DNA of 64,000 bases, from positions 43,486,536 through 43,550,535 of the forward strand of contig NC_080075.1 in the NCBI RefSeq assembly GCF_949987535.1, given 5' to 3'. This document shows positions 20,021-32,160 of this stretch, one piece after another (position 1 is the stretch's first letter; the number at the start of each line of letters is the position of its first letter). The notes under the pieces are model-generated. The model was not told the DNA's origin. It made no database searches and was given only the letters and a program-made list of their open reading frames with translations. The DNA comes from Balaenoptera acutorostrata. Lineage: Eukaryota; Chordata; Mammalia; Artiodactyla; Balaenopteridae. A program made the translations under genes and the position numbers.

Positions 20021-23000
20021 AGAGACAAAGAAGGACACTACATAATGATCAAGGGATCAATCCAAGAAGAAGATATAACAATTGTAAATATTTATGCACC
20101 CAACATAGGAGCACCTCAATACATAAGACAAATCCTAACAGCCAGAAAAGGGGATATCAACAGTAACACAGTCATAGTAGGGGACTTTAACACCCCACTT
20201 TCACCAATGGACAGATCATCCAAAATGAAAATAAATATGGAAACACAAGCTTTAAATGATACATCAAACAAGATGGACTTAATTGATATTTATAGGACAT
20301 TCCACCCAAAAACAACATAATACACTTTCTTCTCAAGTGCTCATGGAACATTCTCCAGGATAGATCATATCCTGGGTCACAAATCAAGCCATGGTAAATT
20401 TTAGAAAATTGAAATCGGATCAAGTATCTTTTTCCAACCACAGTGCTATGAGACTAGATATCAAATACAGGAAAAATCTGTAAAAAATACAGACACTTGG
20501 AGGCTAAACAACACATTACTTAATAACCAAGAGATCACTGAAGAAATCAAAGAGGAAATCAAAAAATACCTAGAGAAAAATGACAATGAAAACACGACGA
20601 CCCAAAACTTACGGGATGCAGCAAAAGCAATTGTAAGAGGGAAGTTTACAGTCCTACCTCAAGAAACAAGAAACATCTCAAATAAATAATCTAACCTTAC
20701 ACCTAAAGCAATTAGAGAAAGAAGAACAAAAAAACCCCAAAGTTAGCAGAAAGAAAGAAATCATAAAGATCAGATCAGAAATAAATGAAAAAGAAAAGAA
20801 GGAAACAATAGCAAAGATCAATAAAATTAAAAGCTGGTTCTTTGAGAAGATAAACAAAATTGATAAACCATTAACCAAACTTATCAAGAAAAACCGGGAG
20901 AAAACTCAAATCAACAGAATTAGAAATGAAAAAGGAGAGGTAACAACTGACACTGCAGAAATACAAAGGATCATGAGAGATTACTACAAACAACTATATG
21001 CCAATGAAATGGACAACCTGGAAGAAATGGACAAATTCTTAGAAATGCACAACCTTCCGAGACTGAACCAGGAAGAAACAGAAAATATAAACAAACCAAT
21101 CACAAGCTCTGAAATTGAGACTGATTAAAAATCTTCCAACAAAAAAAGCCCAGGACCAGATGGCTTCACAGGTCAATTCTATCAAACATTTAGAGAAGAG
21201 CTGACACCTATCCTTCTCAAAATCTTCCAAAATATAACAGAGGGAGGAACACTCCCAAACTCATTCTACAAGGCCATCATTGCCCTGATACCAAAACCAG
21301 ACAAAGATGTCACAAAGAAAGAAAACTACAGGCCAATATCACTGATGAACATAGATGCAAAAATCCTCAACAAAATACTAGCAAACAGAATCCAACAGCA
21401 AATTAAAAGGATCATACACCATGATCAAGTGGGGTTTATCCCAGGAATGCAAGGATTCTTCAATATACGCAAATGATAAACCATATTAACAAACTGAAGG
21501 AGAAAAATCATATGATCATCTCAATAGATGCAGAAAAATCTTTCGACAAAATTCAACACCCATTTATGACAAAAACACTCCACAAAGTAGGCATAGAGGG
21601 AACTTACCTCAACATAATAAAGGCCATATATGACAAACCCACAGCTAACATCATTCTCAATGACAAAAACCTGAAACCATTTCCGCTAAGATCAGGAACG
21701 AGACAAGGTTTTCCAGTCTCAGCACTATTATTCAACATAGTTTTGGAAGTTTTAGCCACAGCAATCAGAGAAGAAAAAGAACTAAAACGAATCCAAATCG
21801 GAAAAGAAGAAGTAAAGCGGTCACTGTTTGCAGATGACATGATACTATACATAGAGAACCCTAAAGACACTACCAGAAACCTATTAGAACTAATCAATGA
21901 ATTTGGTAAAGTAGCAGGATACAAAATTAATGCACAGAAGTCTCTTGCATTCCTAAACACTAATGATGAAAAATCTGAAAGAGAAATTAAGGAAACACTC
22001 CCATATACCATTGCAACAAAAAGAATAAAATGCCTAGGAATAAATCTACCTAAGGAGACAAAAGACCTGTATGTAGAAAACTGTAAGATACTGTTGAAAG
22101 AAATAAAAGATGACAAACAGATGGAGAGATATACCATGTTCTTGGTTTGGAAGAATCAACATTGTGAAAACGACTATACTACCGAAAGCAATCTACAGAT
22201 TGAATGCAATCCTTATCAAACTATCAATGGCATTTTTCACAGAACTAGAACAAAAAATTTCACAGTTTATATGGAAACACAAAAGACCCTGAATAGCCAA
22301 AATAATCTTGAGGGAAAAAAAAGGAGCTGGAGGAATCAGGCTCCCTGACTTCAGACTGTACTACAAACCTACAATAATCATGACAGTATGGTACTGGCAC
22401 AAAAACAGAAATATAGATCAATGGAACAGGAAAGAAAGCCCAGAGATAAACCCACGCTCATACTGTCACCTTATTTTTGATAAAGGAGGCAGGAATATAC
22501 AATGGAGAAAAGACAGCCTCTTCAATAAGTGGTGCTGGGAAAACTGGACAGCTACATGTAAAAGAATGAAATTAGAATGCTCCCTAACACCATACACAAA
22601 AATAAACTCAAAACGGATTAAAGACCTAAATGTAAGGCCAGAAACTATAAAATTCTTAGAGGAAAACATACGCAGAACATTCTATGACATAAATCACACG
22701 AAGATCCTTTTTTACGCTCCTCCTAAAGAAATGGAAATAAAAATAAAAATAAACAAATGGGACCTAATGAAACTTAAAAGCTTTTGCACAACAAAGGAAA
22801 CCATAAACAAGATGAAAAGACAACTCTCAGAATGGGAGAAAATATTTGCAAGTGAAGCAACTGACTAATGATTAATTTCTAAAATATACAAGCAGCTCAT
22901 GCAGCTCAATGTCAAAAAAAAAACCAAAACAGCCTAACAATAATGGGCAGAAGACCTAAATAGACATTTCCCCAAAGAAGATATACAGATAGTCAACAAA

Positions 23001-23552
23001 CACATGAAAGAATGCTCAACATCACTAATCATTAGAGAAATGTAAATCAAAACTACAATGAGGTTATCACCTCACACCAGTCAGAATGGCCATCATCAAA
23101 AATGTACAAACAATAAATGCTGGAGACAGTGTGGAGAAAAGGGAACCCTCTTGCGCTGTTGGTGGGAATGTAAATTGATACAGCCGCTATGGAGAACAGT
23201 ATGGAGGTTCCTTAAAAACCTAAAAATAGAGCTACCATATGACCCAGCAATCCCACTCCTGGGCATATACCCTGAGAAAACCATAATTCAAAAAGAGTCA
23301 TGTACCACAATGTTCATTGCAGCTCTATTTACAATAGCCAGGACATGGAGGCAACCTAAGTGTCCATCTACATATGAATGGATAAAGAAGATGTGGTACA
23401 TATATACAATAGAATATTACTCAGCCATAAAAAGAAACGTAATTGAGTTATTTGTAGTGAGGTGGATGGACCTAGAGTCTGTCATACAGAGTGAAGTTAG
23501 TCAGAAAGAGAAAAACAAGTACGATATGCTAACACATATATATGGAATCTAA

Positions 23553-24009
23553 ATAATGGTTATGAAGAACCTAGAGGCAGGACAGGAATAAAGACGCAGA
23601 TGTAGAGAATGGACTTGAGGACACGGTGAGGGGGGGGGACACGGGGAAGCAGATGTAGAGAATGGACTTGAGGACACGGGGAAGGGGAATAAAGATGCAG
23701 ATGTAGAGAATGGACTTGAGGACATGGGGAAGGGGAAGAGTAAGCTGGGACGAAGTGAGAGAGTGGCATGTACTTATATATACTACCAAATGTAAAATAG
23801 ATAGCTAGTGGGAAGCAGCCTCATAGCACAGGGATGTCAGCTCAGTGCTTTGTGACCACCTTGAGGGGTAGGATAGGGAGGGTGGGAGGGAGACACAAGA
23901 GGGAGGAGATGTGGGGATGTATGTGTATGTATAGCTGATTCACTTTGTTATAAAGCAGAAACTAACACACCATTGTAAAGCAATTATACTCCAATAAAGA
24001 TGTTAAAAA
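23553..24009 (+). other. 3'UTR of inner L1
   Basis: Non-coding tail of the inner L1. It holds the G-rich stretch with short tandem repeats (23596-23745), the block 'gataggtagctagtggg'-like at 23800 and the terminal 'caattatactccaataaaga' with an aataaa signal at 23991-23998. The final A run is only about nine bases. The same 3'UTR type occurs at 54152-54551. Confidence 0.85.
23596..23745 (+). repeat. Tandem repeat in L1 3'UTR, about 50-bp unit, three copies
   Basis: Copies starting near 23596, 23649 and 23697 each contain gcagatgtagagaatggact followed by tgaggaca.gg and G-rich sequence. Spacing is 53 and 48 bases. The homologous 3'UTR at 54230-54270 has a single copy, so the expansion is specific to this element or its source. 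Pro/Ser-rich minus-strand frames here are products of the repeat, not genes. Confidence 0.85.
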
Positions 24010-24025
24010 AAAGAATGCTACAAGA
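24010..24025. repeat. Target-site duplication, right copy of inner L1
   Basis: aaagaatgctacaaga, one base different from 16781-16796. The outer L1 ORF2 frame resumes immediately after. Confidence 0.88.
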
Positions 24026-26785
24026 GACAAGAAAGGACACTACATAATGACTAAGGGATCAATCCAAGAAGAAGATATAACAATTATAAATATATATGCT
24101 CCCAACATAGGTGCAGATCAATACATAAAGCAAATGCTAACCGCTATAAAAGAGGAAATCGAGAGTAACACAGTAATAGAGGGGGACTTTAACACCCCAC
24201 TTACACCAATAGACAGATCATCCAGACAGAAAATTATTATGGAAACAAAAGCTTTAAATGACACAATAGACCAGACAGATTTAATTGATATTTATAGGAC
24301 ATTCCATCCAAAAACAGCAGATTACACTTTCTTCTCAAGTGCACACAGAACATTGTCCAGAATAGATTGGGGCACAAATCAAGCCTCAGTAAATTTAAGA
24401 AAATTGAAATCATATCAAGCATCTTTTCTGACCACAACACTATGAGATTAGAAATCAGTTACAGGGAAAAAAACTGTAAAAAAACACAAACACATGGAGG
24501 ATAAACAATACATTACTAAATAACCAAGAGATCACTGAAGAAATCAGAGGAAATCAAAAAATACCTAGAGGAAAATGACAACGAAAACACGACGATCCAT
24601 AACCTATGGGATGCAGCAATAGCAGTGGTATGAAGGAAGTTTATAGCAATACAATTCTACCGCAGGAAACAAGAAATATCTCAAATAAACATTTTAACCT
24701 TACACATAAAGGAACTAGAGAAAGAAGAACAAACAAAACCTAAAGTTAGTAGAAGGAAAGAAAACATAAAGATCAGAACAGAAATAAATGAAATAGAAAC
24801 AAAGCAAACAATAACAAAGATCAATAAAACTAAAAGCTGGTTCTTTGAGAAGAGAAACAAAATTGATAAACCTTTAGCCAGACTCATCAAGAAAAAGAGG
24901 GAGAAGACTCAAATCAATAAAATTAGAAATGAAAAAGGAGAAGTTACAACAGACACCGGAGAAATACAAAGCATCATATGGGACTACTATAAGTAACTCT
25001 ATGCCAATAAAATGGACAACCTGGAAGAAATAGACAAATTCTTAGAAAGGTTTAACCTTCCAAGTCTGAACCAGGAAGAAATAGAAAATATGAACAGACC
25101 AATCACAAGTAATAAAATTGAAACTGTAATTAAAAATCTTCCAACAAACAAAAGTCCAGGGCCAGATGGCTTCACAGGTCAATTCTATCAAACATTTAGA
25201 GAAGAGCTAACACTCATCCTTCTCAAACTCTTCCAAAAAATTGCAGAGGAAAGAATACTCCCAAGCTCATTCTACGAGGCCACCATCACCCTGATACCAA
25301 AACCAGACAAAGATACCACAAAAAAGAAAATTACAGACTAATATCACTGATGAACATAGATACAAAAATTCTCAACAAAACACTAGCAAACAGAAGCCAA
25401 CAACACATTAAAAGGATCATACACCATGATCAAGTGGGGTTTATCCCACGAATGCAAGGATTCTTCAATATACGCAAATCATTCAATGTGATAAACCATA
25501 CTAACAAATTGGAGAAAAACCATATGATCATCTCAATAGATGCAGAAAAAACTTTTGACAAAATTCAACATCCATTAATGATAGAAGCCATCCAGAAAGT
25601 GGACATAGAGGGAACCTACCTCAACATAATAAAGGCCATATATGACAAACTCACAGCAAACATCATTCTCATTGGTGAAAAACTGGAAGCATTTCCTCTA
25701 AGATCAGGAACAAGACAAGGATGTCCACTCTTGCCACTATTATTCAACATAGTTTTGGAAGTCCTAGCCACAGCAATTAGAGAAGAAAAAGAAATAAAAG
25801 GAATACAAAAATTGGAAAAGAAGTAAAACTGTTGCTGTTTGCAGATGACATGATACTATACACAGATAATCCTAAAGATGCCACCAGAAAACTACTAGAG
25901 CTAATCAATGAATTTGGTGAAGTTGCAGGATACAAAATTAATGCACAGAAGTCTCTTCCATTCCTATATACTAACAACAAAATATCAGAAAGAGAAATTA
26001 AGGAGACAATCCCATTCACCACTGCACCAAAAAGAATAAAATACCTAGGAATAAACCTTCCTAAGGAGGTAAAAGACCTGTACTCAGAAAACTATAGGAC
26101 ACTCAAGAAAGAAATCAAAGATAACACAAACAGATGGAGAGATATACCATGTTCTTGGACTGGAAGAATCAATATTGTGAAAATGACTATACTACCCACA
26201 GCAATCTACAGATTCAATGCAATCCCTATCAAATTTCCAATGGCATTTTTTACAGAACTAGAAAAAAAAAAATCTTAAAATCTGTATGGAGACACAAAAG
26301 GTCCCGAATAGCCAAAGCAATCTTAAGGGAAAAAATGGAGCTGGAGAAATCAGACTCCGTGACTTCAGACTATACTACAAAGCTACAGTAATCAAGACAA
26401 TATGGTACCAGCACAAAAACTGAAATGTAGATCAATGGAACAGGATAGAAAGCCCAGAGATAAACCCACGAACCTTTGGTCAACTAACCTATGACAAAGG
26501 AGGCAAGGATATACAATGGAGAAAAGACAGTCTCTTCAATAAGTGGTGCTGGGAAAACTGGACAGCTACATGTAAAAGAATGAAATTAGAACACTCCCTA
26601 ACACCATACACAAAAATAAACTCAAAATGGATTAAAGACCTGGACACTATAAAATGTAAGACTGGATACTATAAAACTCTAAGAGGAAAACAAAGGAAGA
26701 ACACTCTTTGACATAAATCACAGCAAGATCTTTTTTGACCCACCTCCTAGAGTAATGGAAATAAAAAGAAAAATAAACAAACAAA
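24026..26785 (+). pseudogene. L1 ORF2 of outer copy, second fragment (truncated at 3' end)
   Basis: The continuation of the outer ORF2. Visible parts are the endonuclease 'EGDFNTPLTP' near 24180 and an intact SDH codon triplet (tct gac cac) near 24426; the region before the reverse transcriptase at 25012-25341 ([15 protein letters not shown]); reverse transcriptase 'SIDAEKTFD' near 25530; and FADD at 25838-25849. Frameshifts occur near 24445-25010, 25341 and 25806-25830, and stops in several places. The gene ends at about 26785, roughly in the region following the reverse transcriptase; the cysteine-rich C-terminus is missing. The final bases are A-rich (aaaaataaacaaacaaaaaa). Confidence 0.9.
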
Positions 26786-26799
26786 AAATAACTAGTACA
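26786..26799. repeat. Target-site duplication, right copy of outer L1
   Basis: aaataactagtaca, the same as 15436-15449. It directly follows the A-rich end inside ORF2. Confidence 0.9.
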
Positions 26800-29700
26800 A
26801 AGAAACCAGGAGATTACAGAAGTAAACTCTGAATTATATAGCCTACTCTCTAAGAGCAGCAGAATTTGAGAGAATGTAACTTAATTATAATTCTCAAGTG
26901 TGAAAAGTGTTTGAATATAAAGAACAACCAAATGCTTTCTCTCTAACAGAACAGGAGATGCTTTTAAATTGCAGACAAGATCGTGTCTAGTTTAAGAAAG
27001 GGTTTCAACATTCATTTGGACTTAGGTGCATAGGTTGTCTTGAAGACTTTTAACATAGGGTGTTTTTTAATATGATTCTACTCAAAGGCAAGGCATTGGA
27101 CTGAGTGACCCCCTCACGGCCTCTCTCAGCCCAGGAATTTTGTGACATGCATTGGAATGCAGATAGCTCATCACTGTGAGGAAAATGAAACAGCTAATAT
27201 GTCTTGCTAACTCAGACTGCTTGCCTCCTCCAGCCCATCTCTACAAAGTTGCCCTAAGCCATTAGAGCACCTTTCAATTCTGGTCCCCAACAGCAAAATT
27301 CTGAAGAACAACAGCGCAGTATCTGAGAATAACAACTCACTCTACCCTGTACTCATCATAGCAAAACCATCTGTCTAAGTATTCAACACTATTACAAGTT
27401 TGCACCCCTTCAGAATAATTAAGTTAGACCAATGAGGCTGAGTGATCAGTGTCCCATAGATGGGTTTTAAATGAGTGGTGGGGATCTATGCGTGTGGGGA
27501 AGTGTACGCAGTCCAGTGGGAGTGATGAATAAACCAAAGGAGGTGTTACTGTGGATGAAAACAAGGAGCACCCTGGGCATCTTGAATGTAAATGGTGAAA
27601 CAGCAGAGTTTCAGGATGCTCCTCATTTTCACCAGCATTGCCCCTATTGTGAGAGTATGACTTCTAATCCATGCCACTCTCCTCTCACTCTCACTGCTGT
27701 CCTCTCCCTTATAAGAGCTGGCCACCTAGTACCAAATGCGCTAAGAATACACAGGAAGGGCGGCAATGACTGCCAAAGGAAGGCGTGGGAGGCAAAAGAT
27801 GAGGAATATGTATAGGAAATGACTGTAGACACATCTGATCAAAATGTAAAATCTGACATTTATCTGTTTGCAATGCTGCAGAAAGGTGGTCTTGCCAACC
27901 ACGGATGGGCCAGGAAGCAGTGGTTTTTCTATTAAGGGTAAATAAAGTGAGGGTAAAATTTAAAGTTGAGGAATTTTTCTGTTGCTAGAAGGCAAATTAC
28001 TACATGCAGTAGTACAAAAGAACAGGGGTAAACAATACAATATGCTGTGAATTGCGAATGCATGTGTGGTAATGTCATGAATATATTAACTTCCTTCATT
28101 GTCAAGGCAAGTGACAGAGGCTGCCTGAAATTCAGAGAGGAGCCGGCTGTCACTCTGCAGCTCAGACACTTGGAGTCACATCTCTCCTAATAACAAAGTC
28201 TATTCTGTTTACATTTGACATAGCGAGCAAGGGGTGGCGGGTGGCTTTTTTATAAGGAAATGAATGAAGGCATGAATGAATGAAGGAGTGAATGAGAAGA
28301 TGGAGTCTCTCTACCCAGTCCATCCTGAAGCCATCAGTCTTCCCTGTTTGGATGAAAACAAATCATCTCTGACAGGAGCACATTTAGATGAATTTTTAAA
28401 TATTTCTGGCAATGGGTTGTATTTATTTATTTTAACTATGTCAACACACTGCACATTTCTGAGTCTGGGTCCCAGTGGTGTTTAATAAAAGAAACCTGCA
28501 AAGCACTACAGTGTCAGAATCAGGGAAGGAGGAGACTATACAAACATATGGAATTTGAGGGAATTTGAGGATGATGCCAGTGAGGGCTGGTGACAGGTTA
28601 ACATTAGCTCTACTTGGGTCGGGGGGTCTGGCTATCTGGCTGTTTCCCTATCCTAAATGCATAACTGAGGTAGGAAGGTAAATATCCCACTGTGCTTAGT
28701 AGCAGGATCCAGAGAAATGTTCTCAGAGTGAGGGAGGGAAAAGAGCCGGAGGCAGATTATTAGGTTGGAATTAAAATGCAGACGAGATTCATTAAATTGT
28801 TGACCCTCCTCCCCACTCCAAAAAAAAAAAAAAAAAAATTCAGGTTGCCATCTTAAATTGACAGCATTAGAGAGGAATTATGTGCGCTGATTAATAAGTG
28901 AATGTTTTTACCATTATGATCGCGGCACCTGCTAGTTATGTCGACATTGAAGAGGCTCTCAAACTACAGTGTTTCCAATAATAAAGGTACCATCAGCTGA
29001 AAGTTGTGCACAAGTGTCAGTGTCGGGACACATCATTTTCTTATACGGTTGTGATGTTTAAAAATATTGCCACAATTTCTCTTGCTAGTTTCCTCCGCAC
29101 CCTCCCCCCAACTCCTACCTATGTATTGCACGCAAAAGCACATCATTGACTCCCATCAGTAAAGCAAAGGAAATTTAGGGTCAGATCAGAAGATGCCAAA
29201 GTGAGTGAATTCCAGAGCAAGACTAACGTTCAGCTTACCATTTAGAGCCACACGATATGAAGTGATTTCAAAACATGTGTTATTCTTTCCAGTTTCCAAG
29301 AAAAATGGCAATTTTATCCAATTTGGGTGGTTGCCAAAGGTGCCATTTCACCAAATGTAGCTACGGTCATAAAAAAGGAAGCTTCAGAGCAGATTAACTG
29401 GTTTTGCTGTACTATAATGGTGCTTTAAATGAGCAATTTGAGACAATTAACCTGGAACAGGCACTTCTGAGTGCTTTATCCCTTTAACAGTTTTGGTTCT
29501 TCAAACAAGAACGGAGAAAATGAAAATTGGCTCCTTCCCATCGTAGAATCTTCTGTATAACTTTGTGAATATGCATATGATCCATAAGGAGCGTGTAATG
29601 GGAAATCTAAACTACGTAATTTGGAGATGTAATACTCCATCAACCAAATAAAATCATTAAAAAAATTAATGGGTATTTATGTGGCTGACTTAAGATTAAA

Positions 29701-30555
29701 ATGTTCTCCATCTTTTGGTAATACTTAATAGCTCCTTCCTTGGATACGAAACACGTATTTTTCATCTATGTGCTTATTATTTACTGTAAAGTATGGGAGG
29801 GAAAAGATCATTTCGAATTATATGGAATTATTAAAGTATTAAAATGCTTTCACACACTATCTAGAGATACTGTTCTCTCATTATATTTAAAAATAGCTAG
29901 GCAGAGAGAACAAAAATAAAATGAATCTTACTAATCAAAAGGAAGCGATTTAAGAATGCACTTTTTAAAATTACCTAATTTCAAACCACACGAGAAATAT
30001 TTGGGTGCCTATTATGTGCACGAGATTAAGGAAGATAATATAGAGTAGATTAATTATAGCTATTACCATTATGAATGCATTGTTCTGGAAAGGTTAATCT
30101 AGAGATTGTGTACAGGATGGAGTAGAGTCGAGTGATAAAAGACTTCTACCGTGATTGAAGGGCCCCGACTATGTTGTGGGGATGAGCCAAGCTAAAGCAA
30201 ACTGTCTTAGGGAAAGCGAGTATTTAAAAATCATTGCTGGGAGATTTGGAATTCTTAATAGAAACTCCAGGAAGCCTGAGGCACCTCTGTAATATGGAAA
30301 TGGGAGGGAAAAAAATAACAATTTATGCCTGGGAACTGACCTTTCCTTAATGATGTGTGATCCTTGCTTCAGTTCCTTGAGGTTTAAGCCCCCACCAGAA
30401 ACATGGGGAAGTCTCTTCACTGCACAGACTGAAAGGGTGGTACTCAAGGAAAAAGCACAACAGCTAGAAGGATGACTTATCAAAAAAAAAAAAACAAACA
30501 ATTATTATGTATTCCGTAATAAGTAAACCACAGTCATCTAAATTTTGGAATATTT
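26800..30555. other. Unique intergenic or intronic sequence, no gene recognised
   Basis: Almost free of recognisable repeats for 3.7 kb. The open frame at 27471-27815 and others have no family features or exon context. An A run at 28820-28838 has no flanking duplication. The block at about 28750-29060 is noted as a candidate conserved non-coding element. Confidence 0.55.
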
Positions 30556-31110
30556 CCACATTGCTCAATCCAGCATTTAATTCTCAGACCTTATCTCACT
30601 TGACAATTCTGCAGCATTTGACACAGCTGATCACTCCCTCCTTGGAACTTTCTGCCTCAATATCACTCTCTCCTACCTTATTGATTAATACTTCTTAGAT
30701 TCCACCGGTGGACTTTTCTCTTCCTCTCAACCTCTAAACTTCTGAGTGCTCCAGTTCTCAACCTTACACACCTCCTCTGTCTTCACATAGTCCGTAGGTC
30801 ATCACATCCAGTCCTATGGCTGCAAATGCCATGTTACTGACACCCTGATTGACATCTCTAAACTTGATGTCTCCCGTGAGCCCCAGATTCATATATCCGT
30901 CTACTCAGTATCACCCTTTGAATGTCTAATAAATGTCTCAGAATGAACATGGCCAAACTGAACTGAAACCAAACTATTTTTCTCCTCGTCCTTCCATTTT
31001 GGTAAATACCACCGTGTATGCTCGGTCATTTAGGATAAAAACCTCAGAGTTAGTTTTTCTTCCCATGGAGTTCCATTTCTGTTGTGAATTTGGAAAATGT
31101 AAGGACTCAA
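30556..31110 (+). mobile_element. L2 LINE fragment, reverse-transcriptase region
   Basis: The sequence follows the L2 ORF closely: cacttgacaattctgcagca then 'catttgacacagctgatcac' at about 30615-30640, 'tcttcctctcaacctctaaa' near 30720, 'tgaatgtctaataaatgtct' near 30920 and 'aacatggccaaactgaactg' near 30945. In the family these encode the reverse-transcriptase segment that includes LDLSAAFDTVDHS. Frameshifts and stops break it, so it is a fossil. Confidence 0.85.
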
Positions 31111-31664
31111 GACTATTCTTTGCATAAACAGAATCTGAAATACCATACCCACCCAACAGGTTATTTTCTCTCTCTTCTCAATAATAGGTTACCTAACCCA
31201 CATGTGCATTTGACAGTTGTTCGGCATGGTTCACATGGTAGATTCGAACCCAGATGAATTAGACATAGATCTTGGTTTCATGGAGCTTACAATCTCATAC
31301 CTGGAGAGACAACCGTATGCCCTGCTAATCCAAGGCCTGGCAAGACAGTTCATGAGTTCTCTAACTTAATAAAATCTCTGAAAAGGCAATATCTCAAAGA
31401 TAATGGTCTCTATCCACTCCTTATCCCATCAGATTCTAAAGCATATAACTGTGAAGGCCCATCTTCAGATCTCTAATTCACTGGGAGAAAAGAAGGGACA
31501 AAGGAAAGGTTATTACTCCGAATGCTTATTGTAGATAAACAAGGCGAGTGTGGTGGCTCAGTTACATTTTTCAGACTGACTATTTAAGTCAGTGAGGCTG
31601 GGTGAGGTTTTCTATGTTCTTCTCCTGGGATCCTTTTAAAGACTTTTCTTTCTAATCTTTTACA
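31111..31664. other. Unique sequence, nothing recognised
   Basis: No gene found. Around 31235-31310 'gtagattcgaacccagatga' may be part of a very old SINE, but too little remains to name it. Confidence 0.45.
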
Positions 31665-32160
31665 TTCATTCAACATTCACTGAGTGTTTATTTGCATGGA
31701 TCTAGATGCTAGAGATAAAACAGCCATTAAGACAGATTTTCTATTGTATAGGAGTTTAAAAGTCTAATGAAGGGAGAAAACCAAGGAAATAAATTGTGCA
31801 GTACCAGGACTCAGATGTGTTGAGTGATGATGGGGGACACATGTTGATGGTGTGCACTGTGCCACCTGGTGGGCTTAAGGCAAGTCTGTAACGAAAATGA
31901 TGTTTGTCCTTCGTCCTGGGCATCCAGAAAGCAGGGACAAAGGCAAGAAGGTGTGAAGCAGCAGGGTCTGTTCACAGAACTGCAATTCTCAGCTTGAAAG
32001 TGAGGAAGGCATGTTCAGAGGTGAGGTGAGGATTAGATCACAGGGATCAGTTGTGCCAAAGCTAAAGGACTTGGCCTTTATCCTATACAAATGGGGAAGC
32101 CGGTGACAGCTTTAACGGAAAAGATAATGTGATTAGATGGGCAACTTCTGCAGCTCACTG
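31665..32160 (-). mobile_element. L2 LINE 3' region (minus)
   Basis: The reverse complement of the L2 3' end is seen: 'cattcactgagtgtttattt' near 31675, 'ctagagataaaacagccatt' near 31710, 'aaatggggaagccggtgaca' near 32090 and 'taatgtgattagatgggcaa' near 32125. These match the common inverted L2 pattern with ttattgagcacctactatg and gagatggggagccattggag. Confidence 0.75.

Larger units (their letters stand above)
19474..23552 (+). pseudogene. L1 ORF2, inner copy (endonuclease/reverse transcriptase, disrupted)
   Basis: ORF2 supplies the nick-making endonuclease and the reverse transcriptase for target-primed reverse transcription. Domains in order: endonuclease start with 'TLNVNGLNAPT' and 'LQETHF' (19474-19737); SINE insertion; endonuclease remainder with 'VGDFN' near 20180; reverse transcriptase with 'SIDAEKSFD' near 21520, '[12 protein letters not shown]' near 21690 and the catalytic FADD at 21827-21838; and the C-terminal cysteine-containing region 23058-23552 (ending ...MLTHIYGI). 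Damage includes the SINE, taa at 20318, a two-base loss near 22100 and a stop near 22866. The endonuclease SDH motif reads SNH (aac at 20436-20438). The usual length is about 1275 codons. Confidence 0.92.
16797..24009 (+). mobile_element. Inner LINE-1 (plus), full length apart from mutations, with a SINE inside
   Basis: The element has a 5'UTR (16797-18523), ORF1 (18524-19402), ORF2 (19474-23552), and a 3'UTR with A-rich tail (23553-24009). It is flanked by a 16-bp target-site duplication. A CHR-2 SINE is inserted at 19738-20003 in the endonuclease region. Stops in ORF1 and ORF2 and small indels show it is no longer active, but the reading frames are long, so it is younger than the other full copies in the window. 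The insertion is in the same orientation as the outer L1 that hosts it. Confidence 0.93.
15450..26785 (+). mobile_element. Outer LINE-1 (plus), truncated at both ends, split by an inner L1
   Basis: This L1 copy begins in the last 120 bases of its 5'UTR (from the 'aagcctcttagatagcctca' region), then ORF1 at 15572 and ORF2 at 16527. ORF2 is interrupted at 16781 by a complete L1 (16797-24009). The outer ORF2 resumes at 24026 and continues to 26785, where it stops at an A-rich run immediately followed by the right target-site duplication. About 1.2 kb of expected L1 sequence, namely the C-terminal part of ORF2 and all of the 3'UTR, is absent. The outer copy is of a different subfamily from the inner one: its ORF1 N-terminus begins differently and sequence divergence is visible throughout. 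Confidence 0.92.

Noticed and set aside
21604..22137. 177-codon minus-strand frame with membrane-like stretches
   Set aside because: Exact antisense of the L1 ORF2 reverse-transcriptase region.
23560..23789. Minus-strand Pro/Ser/His-rich repeats resembling a structured peptide
   Set aside because: Translation of the L1 3'UTR tandem repeat; non-coding.
15436..26799. A single very long L1 with duplicated ORFs
   Set aside because: The two ORF1/ORF2 sets belong to two elements: separate target duplications and a second 5'UTR and 3'UTR show a nested insertion, not a tandem element.
28820..28838. Poly-A run as another tail-only insertion
   Set aside because: No flanking duplication around it, unlike 51413-51460; the same holds for the A runs at 4230, 30481 and 38053.
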